A DNA stretch of 64,000 nt from Streptacidiphilus anmyonensis (lineage in GTDB: Bacteria > Actinomycetota > Actinomycetes > Streptomycetales > Streptomycetaceae): contig NZ_BBPQ01000015.1 in NCBI RefSeq assembly GCF_000787855.1, positions 67,794 to 131,793 on the forward strand. Reading direction: 5' to 3'. The notes beneath the pieces are model-generated. The model had not been told where the DNA came from. It worked only from the letters and a program-made list of their open reading frames with translations, and ran no database searches. Position numbers and translations under genes: made by a program. Shown piece after piece: positions 25,139 to 33,521 of this stretch; the first letter of the stretch is position 1; each line of letters starts with the position of its first letter.

Positions 25139-26728
25139 GTGGACGAGGCATACGACGTGGTCGTGGTGGGCGGCGGCGCGGCCGGACTGAGCGGGGCGGT
25201 GACGCTCGCGCGGGCGCGGCGCTCGGTGCTGGTGATCGACGCCGGGAAGCCGCGCAACGCGCCCTCCGGGCACGTCCACGGCTACCTCGGCCGCGAGGGC
25301 ACCCCGCCCGCCGGGCTGCTCACCGCGGGCCGCGCCGAACTGGCCGACTACGGAGGTGAGTTCGCCGTCGGAACGGCCACTTCCGCGGCGAAGGACGGCG
25401 AGGGGTTCGTCGTCGCCGTCGAGTCGCCGGACGGACGCGTGAACGAGGTGCGGGCCCGGCGGCTGCTGGTGACGACCGGCCTGGTCGACGAACTGCCCGA
25501 GGTGCCCGGCCTGGCCGGACGCTTCGGCAGGGACGTGCTGCACTGCCCCTACTGCCACGGCTGGGAGGTGCGCGACGGCCGCGTCGGCGTCCTCGCGACC
25601 GGACCGCTCGCCTGGCACCACGCCGAGCTGTGGCGGCAGTGGAGCGAGCACGTGATCGTGCTGCGGCACGGGGCCGAGGCCCCGGACGCCGCCCAGGCCG
25701 AGCGGCTCGCCGCGCGCGGCATCCACCTCGCGGACGGCCCGGTCACGGCGGTCGAGACGGACGCGGACCGCCTGAGCGGGGTCCGGCTGGCGTCGGGTGA
25801 GTTCGTCCCGCTCGACGCACTGGTCGTGGCGACGTCCATGACGGCTCGTGCGGGACTGCTGGAGTCGCTGGGCCTGCGGCCGGTCCCGGTCGAGTTCGGC
25901 GGCGAGGTCGTCGGCAGCCGCGTGCCGGCCGATCCCACCGGGGCCACCGAGGTGCCGGGCGTCTGGGTGGCGGGCAACGTCGCCGACGTCAGCGCCCAGG
26001 TCGTCGTGTCGGCGGCGGCGGGCCTGCGGGCCGGTGCGATGATCAACGCGGACCTGGTCGCGGCGGACACCCGCGACGCGGTCGAGGCCTACCGCGAGCT
26101 CCAGCTGACCCACTTCGAGCAGGACGCCTGGGAGGAGCGCTACCGCTCCCGTCCCACCCTGTGGAGCGGCAACCCCAACCCCCAACTCGTCGCCGAGGCG
26201 GCCTCCCTCACCCCGGGCCGCGCGCTCGACGTCGGCAGCGGCGAGGGCGCGGACGCGATCTGGCTCGCCGCACGCGGCTGGCAGGTCACCGGCACGGACA
26301 TCGCCACGGTCGCCCTCGACCGGGCCGCCGAGCACGCCAGGGCGGCGGGCCCGCAGATCGCGGAGCGGATCACCTGGTCCCACGCGGACCTGCGCGAGAA
26401 CCCGCCGGCGGCGGGCGCGTACGAGCTGGTCACCGCGCAGTTCATGCACCTCCCGACGGAGCCGAGGCGCGCCCTGTTCGCCGCGCTCGCGGACGCCGTG
26501 GCCCCGGGCGGCACCCTGCTGATCGTCGGCCACCACCCCAGGGACAAGCGCACCGGCCCCGGACCGGGCGTGTACCTCGACATGATGTACACCCCGGAGC
26601 AGGTGGCAGCCGACCTGGACCCGGCCCGCTGGGAGGTCCGCGCCGAGACCCGCGCCCGGCAGGCGGTGAACCCGGAGGGCGGGGAGGTCACGATGCACGA
26701 CGCGGTGCTCGTGGCGCGACGACGCTGA
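25139..26728 (+). CDS. CxxC FAD oxidoreductase fused to SAM methyltransferase
   Basis: A 529-residue two-domain protein. Residues 1-310 are a thioredoxin-reductase-like flavoprotein: FAD motif VVVGGGAAGLSGA, redox pair C136/C139 in HCPYCHGWE, and the C-terminal FAD-binding stretch VWVAGNVAD. Residues about 320-529 are a class I methyltransferase with SAM motif ALDVGSGEGADAIWLA (from about 363). CxxC followed by HG resembles dithiol oxidases of the GliT type more than thioredoxin reductase (CATC). GTG at 25139 has GAGAGGAG seven bases upstream. It is controlled by the divergent XRE-cupin protein. It may oxidise or S-methylate thiols; this is inference. Confidence 0.88.
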   Translation: MDEAYDVVVVGGGAAGLSGAVTLARARRSVLVIDAGKPRNAPSGHVHGYLGREGTPPAGLLTAGRAELADYGGEFAVGTATSAAKDGEGFVVAVESPDGRVNEVRARRLLVTTGLVDELPEVPGLAGRFGRDVLHCPYCHGWEVRDGRVGVLATGPLAWHHAELWRQWSEHVIVLRHGAEAPDAAQAERLAARGIHLADGPVTAVETDADRLSGVRLASGEFVPLDALVVATSMTARAGLLESLGLRPVPVEFGGEVVGSRVPADPTGATEVPGVWVAGNVADVSAQVVVSAAAGLRAGAMINADLVAADTRDAVEAYRELQLTHFEQDAWEERYRSRPTLWSGNPNPQLVAEAASLTPGRALDVGSGEGADAIWLAARGWQVTGTDIATVALDRAAEHARAAGPQIAERITWSHADLRENPPAAGAYELVTAQFMHLPTEPRRALFAALADAVAPGGTLLIVGHHPRDKRTGPGPGVYLDMMYTPEQVAADLDPARWEVRAETRARQAVNPEGGEVTMHDAVLVARRR

Positions 26729-26771
26729 CGTCGCACCCCGGCGCGGGACGGCCGACTCGGCGGAAATTGAC

Positions 26772-26798
26772 GTGACGCGGGCCGCGGGCCCGTGTCAC
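26772..26798. promoter_or_regulatory. palindrome in the methyltransferase promoter
   Basis: GTGAC (26772-26776) and GTCAC (26794-26798) flank inner G/C arms, giving an imperfect 27-base palindrome. It overlaps TTGACG (26767-26772), a possible -35 box, and ends ten bases before the GTG start, so it could be a repressor site. Confidence 0.35.
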
Positions 26799-26807
26799 CC
26801 TCCGCCG

Positions 26808-27542
26808 GTGAAACGAGAACTGCTCTCCCTCATCGCGCACACCGACCATCCGATCGCGGCGCCGCTGACGGACGAGTCCGTCTCCTCGCTGCTGGACCGC
26901 GCCGTCTCCCGCGAGGACGCCCGCGTCCTCGACCTCGGCTGCGGCAGCGGCGAGTGGCTGCTGCGCGCGCTGGCCCGCTTCCCGCGCCTGCAGGCCGTCG
27001 GCGTGGACCTCTCGGGGCCCGCCCTCGCCGAGGCCCGCGAGCGCGCCGAGAAGCTCGGCGTGGGCGACCGGCTCACCCTGCACGAGCAGGACGCCGACGA
27101 CTTCACCGACCCGGACGGCTTCGACCTGGTCCTGTGCGTCGGCGCGGCCCACGCCTTCGACGGCCTGCCCGGCACCCTCGCCGCCACGTCCCGGCACCTC
27201 GCCCCCGGTGGCCGTCTCCTCGTCGGCGACGGCTACTTCGAGCGCGAGCCCACCGAGGAGGCCAAGGAGATGCTCGGCGACTCCGGCGACCTCAAGGCGG
27301 TCATGCGCCAGGTCACGGACGCCGGCCTGGTCCCCGTGCACGCCCACCTGAGCACCCGCCACGAGCTCGACGCCTACGAGTGGGCCTGGACCGGCTCCCT
27401 GGCCGCGTGGGCCCTGGACCACCCCGAAGACCCTGACCGCGCCCAGGCCCTGGAGGTGTCGGCCGTCCACCGCGACGAGTGGCTGAACGTCTACCGCGAC
27501 ACCTGGGGGTTCATCACCCTCGTGCTCCGTCAACTGGGCTGA
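26808..27542 (+). CDS. class I SAM-dependent methyltransferase
   Basis: A 244-residue methyltransferase. The SAM-binding motif VLDLGCGSGEWLLRA is at about residues 39-53, followed by the acidic VGVDLSG and the motif IV-like FDLVLCVGAAHAF, and a post-motif LAPGGRLLVGDGYF. The N-terminal ELLSLIAHTDHPIAAPL is like small-molecule methyltransferases of the UbiE/YcgJ type. Substrate unknown. GTG at 26808 is chosen because nothing upstream in frame has a better site; the transcript may have a very short leader. It follows, in the same direction, the oxidoreductase-methyltransferase fusion. Confidence 0.85.
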   Translation: MKRELLSLIAHTDHPIAAPLTDESVSSLLDRAVSREDARVLDLGCGSGEWLLRALARFPRLQAVGVDLSGPALAEARERAEKLGVGDRLTLHEQDADDFTDPDGFDLVLCVGAAHAFDGLPGTLAATSRHLAPGGRLLVGDGYFEREPTEEAKEMLGDSGDLKAVMRQVTDAGLVPVHAHLSTRHELDAYEWAWTGSLAAWALDHPEDPDRAQALEVSAVHRDEWLNVYRDTWGFITLVLRQLG

Positions 27543-27557
27543 GCCGGGACGCGGGAT

Positions 27558-27578
27558 GCGCGCGGGTGCGCCGCGCGC
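27558..27578. terminator. hairpin after the methyltransferase gene
   Basis: GCGCGCG (27558-27564) and CGCGCGC (27572-27578) form a 7-pair stem with a 7-base loop 16 bases after the stop. It has no U-tract, so its efficiency is uncertain. Confidence 0.4.
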
Positions 27579-27685
27579 GGCCCCCGGTCGTCCTCGGCAC
27601 AGGGGACGTCGCGCTCCGTGCCCCGCCCCTCCTCTCGCGCCGCCGACCGGCGGCGTATCGTCATCTCCCGGACAGGCAGGACGCG

Positions 27686-28057
27686 TTGCCCCCGATCATC
27701 CGCATGGCCGCCGTCACGCTCGACTGTCCCGATCCGCCGGCGCTCGCCGCCTTCTACCGGGAGGCGACGGGGCTCCCCCTGCATCCGTCCTCCGACGCGG
27801 AGTTCGCGGGGCTGACCACCGAGGCCGGTCTGCTCTTCGGCTTCCAGCTCGCCCCGGACCACCGCCCGCCCACCTGGCCCGATCCGGCCGTCCCGCAGCA
27901 GGCCCACCTCTGCTTCGACGTCGACGACCTCGACGCGGCGCAGAGCGCGCTCCTCGACCTCGGGGCGACCGTGCCCGCCGCGCAGCCGGACCCGGGCCGC
28001 TATCGCGTCCTGCTGGACCCCGCAGGGCACCCCTTCTGCCTTTCGCCGCGTGGCTGA
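27686..28057 (+). CDS. VOC (glyoxalase-like) family protein
   Basis: A 123-residue single-module vicinal-oxygen-chelate protein. AAVTLDCPDPPALAAFYREATGLP gives the first beta-alpha unit and HLCFDVDDLDAAQSALLDLGA the second, with RVLLDPAGHPFCL at the end, as in actinomycete glyoxalase-like/bleomycin-resistance relatives. Such proteins bind metals and act on, or sequester, small molecules. The TTG at 27686 is favoured because the normal family N-terminus (IIRMAAVTLDC) starts there and AGGCAGGA lies upstream; ATG at 27704 is the alternative. Confidence 0.82.
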   Translation: MPPIIRMAAVTLDCPDPPALAAFYREATGLPLHPSSDAEFAGLTTEAGLLFGFQLAPDHRPPTWPDPAVPQQAHLCFDVDDLDAAQSALLDLGATVPAAQPDPGRYRVLLDPAGHPFCLSPRG

Positions 28058-28102
28058 GGCCAGCTGACGCACCGACAACTCGCGGACTCCTCAAGGGCTT
28101 CG

Positions 28103-28172
28103 GAGAACGCTCTCGGGCCTTGACATGCCCCGCGCGGCTCCTCACACTGCTCGTGCGAGAGAGCGCTCTCTC
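28103..28172 (+). promoter_or_regulatory. GH64-GH3 promoter with two LacI-type operators
   Basis: TTGACA (28120-28125) and CACACT (28143-28148), spaced by 17, form the promoter. GAGAGAGCGCTCTCTC (28157-28172) is a perfect 16-base palindrome of the LacI type next to the start of transcription. GAGAACGCTCTC (28103-28114) upstream is a one-mismatch relative. The pair flanking the promoter would favour repression by looping. The LacI gene at 33522-34544 is the candidate. Confidence 0.7.
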
Positions 28173-28237
28173 AGGCGCTCCCCCTCACTCTCGCTGCGCG
28201 TTCCACCCACCCGCACGCGCGCCTGAGGAGCCGCCGC

Positions 28238-29986
28238 ATGCCCGGATCGCCTTCGCCAACCCTCGCCCGCGGGAGAGCGCTTCGCGCGCTTCTCGCCGTC
28301 TCCGCCCTCCTCGCCGGCCTGTTGCTGGCGCTCACCCAGGCGCCGCCCGCCCATGCGGCGGCGACGCTGCTCTCGCAGGGCAAGGCCGCCACCGCCTCGT
28401 CCGTCGAGAACGCCGCCTTCCCCGCCTCGGCGGCCGTCGACGGCGACACCGGAACCCGCTGGTCCAGTCAGTTCAGCGACCCGCAGTGGCTCCAGGTGGA
28501 CCTCGGCGCGAGTGCGAGCATCAGCCAGGTCGTCCTCCAGTGGGAGACCGCCTACGCGACCGCGTACCAGATCCAGGTGTCCGACGACGCGACGAACTGG
28601 ACGACGGTCTACTCCACGACCACCGGCACCGGCGGCACGCAGACCCTGAACGTCACGGGCGCCGGCCGCTACGTCCGGATGTACGGCACCGCCCGCGCCA
28701 CCCAGTACGGCTACTCCCTGTGGGAGTTCCAGGTCTACGGCACGCCCACCACGAGCGGAGGCTGCGGCACCACGAACGCCGCCCTGAACCGGCCCGCCAC
28801 CGCGTCCTCCACCGAGAACGCCGGGACACCCGCCTCGGCGGCCGTCGACGGCAACACCGGGACCCGCTGGTCCAGCCAGTTCAGCGACCCGCAGTGGCTC
28901 CAGGTCGACCTCGGCAGCAGCCAGAGCATCTGTCAGGTGGTGCTCCAGTGGGAGACCGCCGCCGGACGGGCCTACCAGATCCAGGTGTCCGACGACGCGA
29001 CGAACTGGACCACGCTCTACTCCACCACCACCGGAGCAGGCGGCACCGAGACCCTCGACCTGTCGGGCACCGGGCGCTACGTCCGCATGTACGGCACCGC
29101 CCGCACCACCCAGTACGGCTACTCCCTTTGGGAGTTCCAGGTCTTCACCGCGAACTCCGGGAGCCCCGACCCGTTCTGGGGCGACACCAGCACCATCCCG
29201 CCCGCGCAGAACGTGCTGATGGTCAAGGTGCTGAACCGCACCAACGGCGCCTACCCGGACAGCCAGGTGTACTGGAGCTTCGACGGGCAGACGCACTCGA
29301 TCGCCGACCAGCCCTACCTCGACATGCCCGCCAACTCCTCCGGGCGGATGTACTTCTACCTCGGCTCGCCGAACAGCAAGTACTTCGACTTCATCGAGTT
29401 CACCGTGGGCGCCGCCGTGTTCAACGGCAACACCACCCGCGTCGACGCCTGGGGCCTGCCGATCGCCATGCGGCTGCACGCGGCCGACGGCTACGACGTC
29501 CAGGTGGGCGACACGCAGCAGGTCTTCGACGAGAGCCGCACGCAGGTGTTCACGGACTTCCAGAACGCCGTGCCGCAGGAGTTCAAGGTGCTCGCGCAGA
29601 CCCAGGCGCCGTACCGGATCATCGCGCCCGGCAGTGACCCGAGCTTCCAGACGGGCGGCGTGAACGCCGGCTACTTCACCGCGTACGCGAACTCGGTCGG
29701 CATCGACGAGACCACCTCGAACATCTTCGGCTGCGCCGGAACGCTGGCGAGCAACGCCGCCGAGTGCGCGGCCCTCAACCGCCATGTGGCGACGCTGCCG
29801 CAGGCCCAGTGGTCCGACCCGAGCCAGTACTACCAGGCGGCTCCGGCCAACTACTACGCGAAGTTCTGGCACGACCACGCGATCAACGGGCTGGCCTACG
29901 GCTTCCCGTACGACGACTACGCGGGCCAGTCCTCGTACATCTCGCACGCGAACCCGCAGTGGCTCGAAGTGGCCGTCGGCTACTGA
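28238..29986 (+). CDS. secreted GH64 beta-1,3-glucanase with two discoidin domains
   Basis: A 582-residue secreted enzyme. A signal peptide (1-40, cut after HAA) is followed by two F5/8-type-C/CBM32-like discoidin modules (about 44-165 and 176-305) and a GH64 catalytic domain (about 310-582). The catalytic pair of the family is present as E387 (FIEFTV) and D403 (VDAWG), 16 residues apart as in laminaripentaose-producing glucanase. It should release long oligosaccharides from beta-1,3-glucan in fungal or plant material. GAGGAG at 28224-28229 fits the ATG. It is first in an operon with the GH3 enzyme. Confidence 0.9.
   Translation: MPGSPSPTLARGRALRALLAVSALLAGLLLALTQAPPAHAAATLLSQGKAATASSVENAAFPASAAVDGDTGTRWSSQFSDPQWLQVDLGASASISQVVLQWETAYATAYQIQVSDDATNWTTVYSTTTGTGGTQTLNVTGAGRYVRMYGTARATQYGYSLWEFQVYGTPTTSGGCGTTNAALNRPATASSTENAGTPASAAVDGNTGTRWSSQFSDPQWLQVDLGSSQSICQVVLQWETAAGRAYQIQVSDDATNWTTLYSTTTGAGGTETLDLSGTGRYVRMYGTARTTQYGYSLWEFQVFTANSGSPDPFWGDTSTIPPAQNVLMVKVLNRTNGAYPDSQVYWSFDGQTHSIADQPYLDMPANSSGRMYFYLGSPNSKYFDFIEFTVGAAVFNGNTTRVDAWGLPIAMRLHAADGYDVQVGDTQQVFDESRTQVFTDFQNAVPQEFKVLAQTQAPYRIIAPGSDPSFQTGGVNAGYFTAYANSVGIDETTSNIFGCAGTLASNAAECAALNRHVATLPQAQWSDPSQYYQAAPANYYAKFWHDHAINGLAYGFPYDDYAGQSSYISHANPQWLEVAVGY
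28366..28740. repeat. discoidin-module DNA repeat, copy A
   Basis: This stretch, coding the first discoidin module of the GH64 enzyme, is nearly identical at the DNA level to 30162-30538 in the following GH3 gene, including silent positions and the motif coding YSLWEFQVYG. Three more modules (28775-29150, 30569-30950, 30985-31378) are related at lower identity. Confidence 0.85.
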
Positions 29987-30013
29987 GCTTCCCCGTCCCC
30001 CGTGAGGAGAGTC

Positions 30014-33000
30014 GTGAACGCACACCCAGCACGTTCACCGGGGTTCGCTCCCGTCCCCCGGCGCACCGTCAGAAGACTGTGGACGGCGGCGCTCGCCGTC
30101 CTGGCCCTGTTGACCGCCCTGGTGGTCGCCACCGCACCGGCCGCCCATGCGGCGGGGACGCTGCTGTCGCAGGGCAGGGCCGCGAGCGCCTCGTCGACCG
30201 AGAGCGCCGCCTTCCCCGCCTCGGCGGCCGTCGACGGCGACACCGGGACCCGCTGGTCCAGCCAGGCCAGTGACCCGCAGTGGCTCCAGGTGGACCTCGG
30301 CGCGAGCGCGAGCATCAGCCAGGTCGTCCTCCAGTGGGAGACCGCCTACGCGACGGCCTTCCAGATCCAGGTCTCCGAGGACGCCGCGAACTGGACGACG
30401 GTCTACTCGACGACCACCGGCACCGGCGGCACGCAGACCCTGAACGTCACCGGCACCGGCCGCTACGTCCGGATGTACGGCACCGCCCGCGCCACCCAGT
30501 ACGGCTACTCCCTGTGGGAGTTCCAGGTCTACGGCACGGCGGGCACGGGCGGCGGCGCGTCCTGCGGCACCACGGACGCCGCGCTGGACCAGCCGGCCAC
30601 GGCGTCGTCCACCGAGAACGCCGGGACGCCCGCCTCGGCAGCCGTCGACGGCAACACCGGGACCCGCTGGTCCAGCCAGTTCAGCGACCCGCAGTGGCTC
30701 CAGGTGGACCTGGGTTCGAGCCTGCCGGTCTGCCAGGTGGTCCTGGACTGGGAGACGGCCTACGCCTCCGCGTTCCAGATCCAGACCTCGACCGACGGCA
30801 CCGACTGGACGTCGATCTACTCCACCACCACCGGCACCGGCGGCACCCAGACCCTGAACGTCACCGGCACCGGCCGCTACCTCCGCATGTACGGCACCGC
30901 CCGCGCCACCGGCTACGGCTACTCGCTCTGGGAGATGCAGGTCCTCACCGGCGGCAGCGGCGGCTCCGGCGGCGGGACGGGCGGCTGCGGCACCGCCAAC
31001 GCGGCCCTCGGGCACCCCGCCACCGCGTCCTCCATCCAGGACGGCAACCCGGCGTACGACCCGTTCTACGCCACCGACGGCAGCACCCTGACCCGCTGGT
31101 CGAGCGCGTCCTCCGATCCGCAGTGGATCGAGGTCGACCTCGGCGGGAGCCTGCCGATCTGCCAGGTGGTGCTCCAGTGGGAGAACGCCTACGCCTCCGG
31201 GTTCCAGATCCAGACCTCGACCGACGGCGCCAACTGGACGTCGATCTACTCCACCACCACCGGCACGGGCGGCACCCAGACCCTGAACGTGACCGGCACC
31301 GGCCGCTATGTCCGCATGTACGCCACCGCACGCGGGACGGGCTACGGCGACTCGCTCTGGGAGTTCTCCGTCTACACGGTCGGGAACCAGACCGTCACCA
31401 TCCCGCCGCCCCCGCCGCAGCCGGCACCCGGCACCTGCCCGTGGATCAACGAGCCGAACGTCGCCGTCTCCACCCGCGTCGCGCAGCTGATGGGCGCGAT
31501 GACGCAGGACCAGAAGGACGCGATGCTCTACGGCGACGGCTCGAACGTCTACATCGGGCAGATCGCGGCCCAGCCCTCGCTGTGCATCCCCAGCGTCAAC
31601 CTCGAGGACGGGCCCAGCGGGGTCGGCGACGGACTCGGCGGGGTCACCCAGTTCCCGGACGGCGAGGTGTCGGCCGCCACCTTCGACACCGACTACGAGC
31701 ACAGCTTCGGCGTCGCGGTCGGCCAGGAGTTCGCCGGCAAGGGCGTGAACGTCTCGCTCGGCCCGACCATCAACATGGTGCGCGACCCGCGCTGGGGCCG
31801 CTCGTACGAGACCTTCGGCGAGGACCCTTACCTGACCGGCGAGATCGTCAGCGCCGACGTCCAGGGCATGCAGAGCCAGGGGGTGATGGCCGAGGTCAAG
31901 CACGCGGCCGCGTACAACATCGAGCAGCCGTCCGCGCCCGGCAACGAGATCATCGACCAGCGCACCCTCCAGGAGATCTACCTGCCGGGCTTCCAGACCG
32001 CGATCGAGAAGGGCGGCGCGGCGGCGCTCATGTGCGGGTACAGCATGGTCAACGGCGAGTACTCGTGCCAGAACCCGTCGATCGAGAACGTCCCGATGTA
32101 CCAGCAGGCCGGGTTCCAGGGGTTCATCACCTCGGACTGGGGCGGTATCCACTCCACCGTGCCGTCGGCGAACGCCGGGGAGACGGTCGAGATGCCGTTC
32201 GGCGGCTTCTTCGCCTCGTCGCTCGAACAGGCCGTCGCGGCGGGCCAGGTCACCCAGGCCACCTTCGACACGATGGTCTCCCGGGTGCTGACCCAGATGT
32301 TCCGCTTCGGCATGTTCGACAAGGCGCCGAGCGGCTCCACGACCGCCATCGTCGCGACGCCCGCGCACCGCGCGGTCGCGCTGCGCGGCGACGAGGAGGG
32401 CACGGTGCTGCTCAAGAACAACGGCGTCCTGCCGCTCGACCCGAACGGCAACGAGTCCATCGCCGTCATCGGGACCGACGCGAGCTCCGGAGCGATCACC
32501 GGCGGCGCGGGCAGCGGCAGCGCCACCAGCACCGGCACCTACGACCCGCTGTACAGCATCCAGCAGCGCACGGCGGGGACGAACGTCACCGTCGCCTACG
32601 ACGACGGCTCCAACCAGGCCTCGGCGGTCGCGCTGGCGCAGTCCTCGAAGGTGGCGATCGTCTTCGCGGCGGACAACTACGGCCACGAGGAGTCCGACAA
32701 CACCTCACTCAACCTGCCGAACAACCAGGACGCGCTGATCTCGGCCGTCGCCGCGGCCAACCCGAACACGATCGTGGTCCTGAACGACAACTCGGCGATC
32801 CTGATGCCGTGGCTGAACCAGGTCGCGGGCGTGTTCGAAGGCTTCTACCAGGGCCAGGAGTTCGGTCAGGCCATCGCGGCGCTGCTGTTCGGCGACGTGA
32901 ACCCCTCCGGGCACCTGCCGGTCACCTTCCCGACGTCGCTGTCGCAGGTTCCGGCGAACACCGCGGCCCAGTGGCCAGGAGTGGGCGGCACCGTGCAGTA

Positions 33001-33460
33001 CTCCGAGGGGCTCGACATCGGGTACCGCTGGTACGACGCGAACAACGTCACGCCGCTGTTCCCGTTCGGCTTCGGCCTGTCCTACACGAACTTCTCGTTC
33101 ACCAACCTCCAGGTGAGGGCGCTGAACAACGGCCAGGCGACGGTGACGGCCACCGTCACCAACACCGGAAGCCGCGCCGGAACCGAGGTCGCCCAGCTCT
33201 ATGTCGGCGACCCGGCCTCGGCCGGCGAGCCACCCCACCAGCTCAAGGGCTTCCAGCGGATCGCCCTTGACCCCGGCGCGTCCGGCACGGTCACCTTCAC
33301 CGTGACGGCCCACGACCTGGCGCACTGGGACACCACTTCGGGCAACTGGATCGCCTCGGCCGGCGCCTACCGGATCCTCGTCGGCGACAGCTCCCGCAAC
33401 CTGCCGCTGACCGGCGCCCTCACCAATCCGACCGACGTCACGGCCAACGCCATGGACTGA
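30014..33460 (+). CDS. secreted GH3 glycoside hydrolase with three discoidin domains
   Basis: A 1148-residue secreted enzyme. After a signal peptide (about 1-47) come three discoidin modules (about 48-175, 188-310, 325-455), a proline-rich linker (PPPPPPQP) and a GH3 core. The nucleophile is D708 in ITSDWGG, and the KH motif (VKHAAAYN), GH3 C-terminal domain and fibronectin-III-like end follow. It would remove terminal glucose or xylose from beta-linked oligosaccharides made by the upstream GH64. GTG at 30014 follows GAGGAGA at 30004-30010. The gap to GH64 is 27 bases, so they are co-transcribed. Confidence 0.92.
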   Translation: MNAHPARSPGFAPVPRRTVRRLWTAALAVLALLTALVVATAPAAHAAGTLLSQGRAASASSTESAAFPASAAVDGDTGTRWSSQASDPQWLQVDLGASASISQVVLQWETAYATAFQIQVSEDAANWTTVYSTTTGTGGTQTLNVTGTGRYVRMYGTARATQYGYSLWEFQVYGTAGTGGGASCGTTDAALDQPATASSTENAGTPASAAVDGNTGTRWSSQFSDPQWLQVDLGSSLPVCQVVLDWETAYASAFQIQTSTDGTDWTSIYSTTTGTGGTQTLNVTGTGRYLRMYGTARATGYGYSLWEMQVLTGGSGGSGGGTGGCGTANAALGHPATASSIQDGNPAYDPFYATDGSTLTRWSSASSDPQWIEVDLGGSLPICQVVLQWENAYASGFQIQTSTDGANWTSIYSTTTGTGGTQTLNVTGTGRYVRMYATARGTGYGDSLWEFSVYTVGNQTVTIPPPPPQPAPGTCPWINEPNVAVSTRVAQLMGAMTQDQKDAMLYGDGSNVYIGQIAAQPSLCIPSVNLEDGPSGVGDGLGGVTQFPDGEVSAATFDTDYEHSFGVAVGQEFAGKGVNVSLGPTINMVRDPRWGRSYETFGEDPYLTGEIVSADVQGMQSQGVMAEVKHAAAYNIEQPSAPGNEIIDQRTLQEIYLPGFQTAIEKGGAAALMCGYSMVNGEYSCQNPSIENVPMYQQAGFQGFITSDWGGIHSTVPSANAGETVEMPFGGFFASSLEQAVAAGQVTQATFDTMVSRVLTQMFRFGMFDKAPSGSTTAIVATPAHRAVALRGDEEGTVLLKNNGVLPLDPNGNESIAVIGTDASSGAITGGAGSGSATSTGTYDPLYSIQQRTAGTNVTVAYDDGSNQASAVALAQSSKVAIVFAADNYGHEESDNTSLNLPNNQDALISAVAAANPNTIVVLNDNSAILMPWLNQVAGVFEGFYQGQEFGQAIAALLFGDVNPSGHLPVTFPTSLSQVPANTAAQWPGVGGTVQYSEGLDIGYRWYDANNVTPLFPFGFGLSYTNFSFTNLQVRALNNGQATVTATVTNTGSRAGTEVAQLYVGDPASAGEPPHQLKGFQRIALDPGASGTVTFTVTAHDLAHWDTTSGNWIASAGAYRILVGDSSRNLPLTGALTNPTDVTANAMD
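30162..30538. repeat. discoidin-module DNA repeat, copy B
   Basis: Coding the first discoidin module of the GH3 enzyme, this copy matches copy A (28366-28740) almost base for base across most of its length, while the second modules of the two genes also match closely. Recent duplication or gene conversion is the likely cause. Confidence 0.85.
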
Positions 33461-33479
33461 CGTCACGGCGGGTCGGGGT

Positions 33480-33511
33480 CGCGGGGCTCAGCCGGTCGGC
33501 CGAGCCCCGCG
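33480..33511. terminator. terminator between GH3 and lacI genes
   Basis: CGCGGGGCTC (33480-33489) and GAGCCCCGCG (33502-33511) form a 10-pair stem, with a further nested AGCC/GGCC pairing inside. It lies between two convergent genes and can serve both. Confidence 0.8.
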
Positions 33512-33521
33512 TCCCTGTTCG

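Noticed and set aside
25139-26070. Flavoprotein as ordinary thioredoxin reductase
   Set aside because: The redox motif is CPYC followed by HG instead of CATC, and no thioredoxin gene is nearby.
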